Positions 7,154-8,137 of a stretch of 8,137 bases of DNA are shown piece by piece. Origin of the DNA: AEGEAN-183 sp964342745 (GTDB lineage: Bacteria > Pseudomonadota > Gammaproteobacteria > Magnimaribacterales > Magnimaribacteraceae). A model generated the notes under the pieces. That model was not told the DNA's origin and ran no database searches. It worked only from the letters and a program-made list of their open reading frames with translations. A program made the position numbers and the translations under genes. Position 1 is the stretch's first letter. The number at the start of each line of letters is the position of its first letter. The stretch is taken from assembly GCA_964342745.1 (NCBI GenBank), contig CAYFFW010000036.1, positions 1-8,137 on the forward strand. The letters are read 5' to 3'.

Positions 7154-7686
7154 TATGCTTTCTCTATTTGACTAAACTCCAATTCAACAGGAGTGGATCT
7201 ACCAAAGATAAGAACTGCTACCCTCACTTTACTTTTTTCATAATTTACTTCTTCAACGGCTCCACTAAAATCGTTAAAAGGTCCATCTATTACCCTTACC
7301 ATTTCTCCAGGTTCAAAAGAAATCTTGGGTTTAGAAATTTCAGCACCATGCTCTAATTGTTGCATTATGCCTTTTGCTTCTTCTTCACTTATAGGAGTAG
7401 GTTTTTCTCTTGTTCCACCTATAAAGCCCATTACTCTTGGTGTGTCCTTAACAAGATGCCAAGTGCTATCATTCAATTCCATTTTTACTAGAACATAACC
7501 AGGAAAGAACTTCCTCTGTATCTTTCTCTCCTGACCTCCTCTCAATTCAACTACTTCTTCAGAAGGTACCATAATTTCTTCAAAAGACTCATCCATATCG
7601 AATCTTTCAATTCTTTCGAGTAACGCTTCTCTGACTTTATTTTCATAACCAGAATAGGCGTGAATTACATACCATTGTTTAGACAT
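7153..7686 (-). CDS. nusG: Transcription termination/antitermination factor NusG
   Basis: NusG binds RNA polymerase through its N-terminal domain and contacts either Rho or ribosomal protein S10 through its C-terminal KOW domain, which links transcription to termination or translation. The protein is 177 residues (E. coli 181). The NGN domain runs from QWYVIHAYSGYENKV (4-18) through RKFFPGYVLVKM (58-69) and TPRVMGFIGG (82-91). The KOW domain has FEPGEMVRVIDGPFNDFSG (124-142) and ends IFGRSTPVELEFSQIEKA; Phe161 corresponds to E. coli Phe165 at the S10/Rho interface. The frame is open for 18 more codons upstream, but those would lie inside secE and have no family match, so I start at ATG 7684-7686, with AGGG at 7692-7695. 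SecE ends two bases upstream. Confidence 0.97.
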   Translation of the reverse strand: MSKQWYVIHAYSGYENKVREALLERIERFDMDESFEEIMVPSEEVVELRGGQERKIQRKFFPGYVLVKMELNDSTWHLVKDTPRVMGFIGGTREKPTPISEEEAKGIMQQLEHGAEISKPKISFEPGEMVRVIDGPFNDFSGAVEEVNYEKSKVRVAVLIFGRSTPVELEFSQIEKA

Positions 7687-7688
7687 AA

Positions 7689-8048
7689 TTACCCTAAAAC
7701 TGAAGCTGTAGCCCAGCCAAATAATGAATCCAAGCCCCATAAAATTAAGCCAGCTATTGTAATAGCAACAATTACTATCAATGTGGTCTGAGTTGTTTCT
7801 ACTCTAGATGGCCAGACCACTCTTCTAATCTCTGTTCTTGAATCTAGAACTAATCTCAAAGCTTCTTTTCCTTGAGTAGTAGACAGCAGTATAAATGACG
7901 CAATGGTAACCAAAAAAACCACACCTAAGACCCTGTAGAGAAGAGGTTGTAAAGAATAATAAGAATTACCAAAAATTGCTAAAGCAATGATTGCTAATCC
8001 TACTAACCAAAGAAAATAATTCTGCATAGACCTTAACCTAACTTCCAT
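7689..8048 (-). CDS. secE: Preprotein translocase subunit SecE
   Basis: SecE is the essential small subunit that clamps around SecY in the inner-membrane protein-export channel. The predicted protein is 119 residues (E. coli 127). It has three hydrophobic segments, at about 11-27, 37-56 and 88-110, which is the E. coli-like arrangement rather than the single-segment form of many other bacteria. Between the second and third lies the conserved cytoplasmic amphipathic helix with TEIRRVVWPSRVET (72-85), including the Trp79-Pro80 pair, followed by TTLIVIVAIT. The start is uncertain. ATG 8046-8048 is the first in-frame ATG after a TGA but has only a GAGA immediately before it. An ATG at 8025-8027 (Met8) has AGGTTAAGG upstream and would give 112 residues while keeping all membrane segments. 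The C-terminal end reaches to within 2 bases of nusG. Confidence 0.95.
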   Translation of the reverse strand: MEVRLRSMQNYFLWLVGLAIIALAIFGNSYYSLQPLLYRVLGVVFLVTIASFILLSTTQGKEALRLVLDSRTEIRRVVWPSRVETTQTTLIVIVAITIAGLILWGLDSLFGWATASVLG

Positions 8049-8084
8049 TTCTCATTTTTTGCTTTTGAGTTTGCTTGCTTCCGT
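8049..8084 (-). other. Short tRNA-Trp to secE spacer
   Basis: These 36 bases are A-rich on the coding strand. I see no -10/-35 pair and no stem-loop with a T-run. SecE therefore probably shares a transcript with the tRNA, whose 3' end would have to be released by RNA cleavage. A promoter inside or before the tRNA cannot be excluded. Confidence 0.5.
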
Positions 8085-8137
8085 TGGCAGGCCAGGAGGG
8101 AATCGAACCCCCAACCTGTGGTTTTGGAGACCACCGC
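8085..8137 (-). tRNA. trnW: tRNA-Trp (anticodon CCA), 3' part only
   Basis: The minus strand shows the last 53 bases of a tRNA. The anticodon stem GTGGT/ACCAC (8134-8130 with 8122-8118) encloses the loop CTCCAAA, with anticodon CCA at 8127-8125, which reads UGG (tryptophan). A five-base variable region follows, then a T-arm GGGGG-TTCGATT-CCCTC, the acceptor strand CTGGCCT, discriminator G and a gene-encoded CCA (8087-8085). The G discriminator matches bacterial tRNA-Trp identity. About 23 bases of the 5' part (acceptor strand and D-arm) lie beyond the window; the missing acceptor strand should read AGGCCAG or a wobble variant. A tuf gene commonly lies upstream in this arrangement but cannot be seen here. 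Confidence 0.95.

Noticed and set aside
6628..7356. Three plus-strand open frames across rplA, rplK and nusG
   Set aside because: All are antisense to clearly conserved ribosomal or NusG coding sequence and show no conserved motifs.
7687..7740. 18-codon N-terminal extension of nusG
   Set aside because: It overlaps the conserved end of secE, has no NusG family counterpart, and a ribosome binding site precedes the ATG at 7686.

Overview
The window is a stretch of the bacterial secE-nusG-rplKAJL-rpoBC transcription/translation locus. All of it lies on the minus strand, so the genes read from right (8137) to left (1). In transcription order it holds the 3' part of a tRNA-Trp gene, secE (Sec translocase subunit), nusG (elongation factor), rplK (L11), rplA (L1), a structured leader, rplJ (L10), rplL (L7/L12), rpoB (RNA polymerase beta) and the first 263 codons of rpoC (beta'), which runs off the left edge. 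No mobile element, CRISPR array, phage gene or accessory system is visible.

The proteins are gammaproteobacterial in type. RpoB is 1355 residues, close to the roughly 1357 of pseudomonads and longer than the 1342 of E. coli. SecE has the three-membrane-segment form typical of this group, and a tRNA-Trp gene just before secE is also a familiar gammaproteobacterial arrangement. Base composition is AT-rich (about 37-38% GC in the lines I sampled, not a full count), with many AGA, TTA and AAA codons. Gene spacing is very tight. Together these suggest an AT-rich, streamlined gammaproteobacterium, possibly one of the uncultured marine lineages such as SAR86. That lineage guess is inference and was not tested.

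Layout: the tRNA 3' end (8085-8137) is followed after 36 bases by secE. SecE, nusG, rplK and rplA are nearly fused: a 2-base gap, then a TAATG overlap, then a TAGTG overlap with a GTG start. The only sizeable non-coding stretch is the 188 bases between rplA and rplJ (5848-6035). It folds into a series of hairpins that matches the L10 autoregulatory leader. After rplJ the gaps are again small: 27 bases to rplL, 35 to rpoB and 9 to rpoC. No convincing intrinsic terminator was found, so the locus could be read as one transcript, perhaps boosted by a weak promoter candidate in the 3' end of rplA.

The genes supply the ribosome's factor-binding stalk and L1 arm, the catalytic core of RNA polymerase, the factor that links polymerase to Rho or the ribosome, and an essential part of the Sec channel. 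The points worth a second look concern regulation and sequence detail: loss of the spaces that in E. coli hold the L11-operon leader and the rpoBC attenuator, retention of the L10 leader, an altered L7/L12 hinge/CTD junction, and two substitutions in the RpoB rifampicin pocket. I see no new biological system here.
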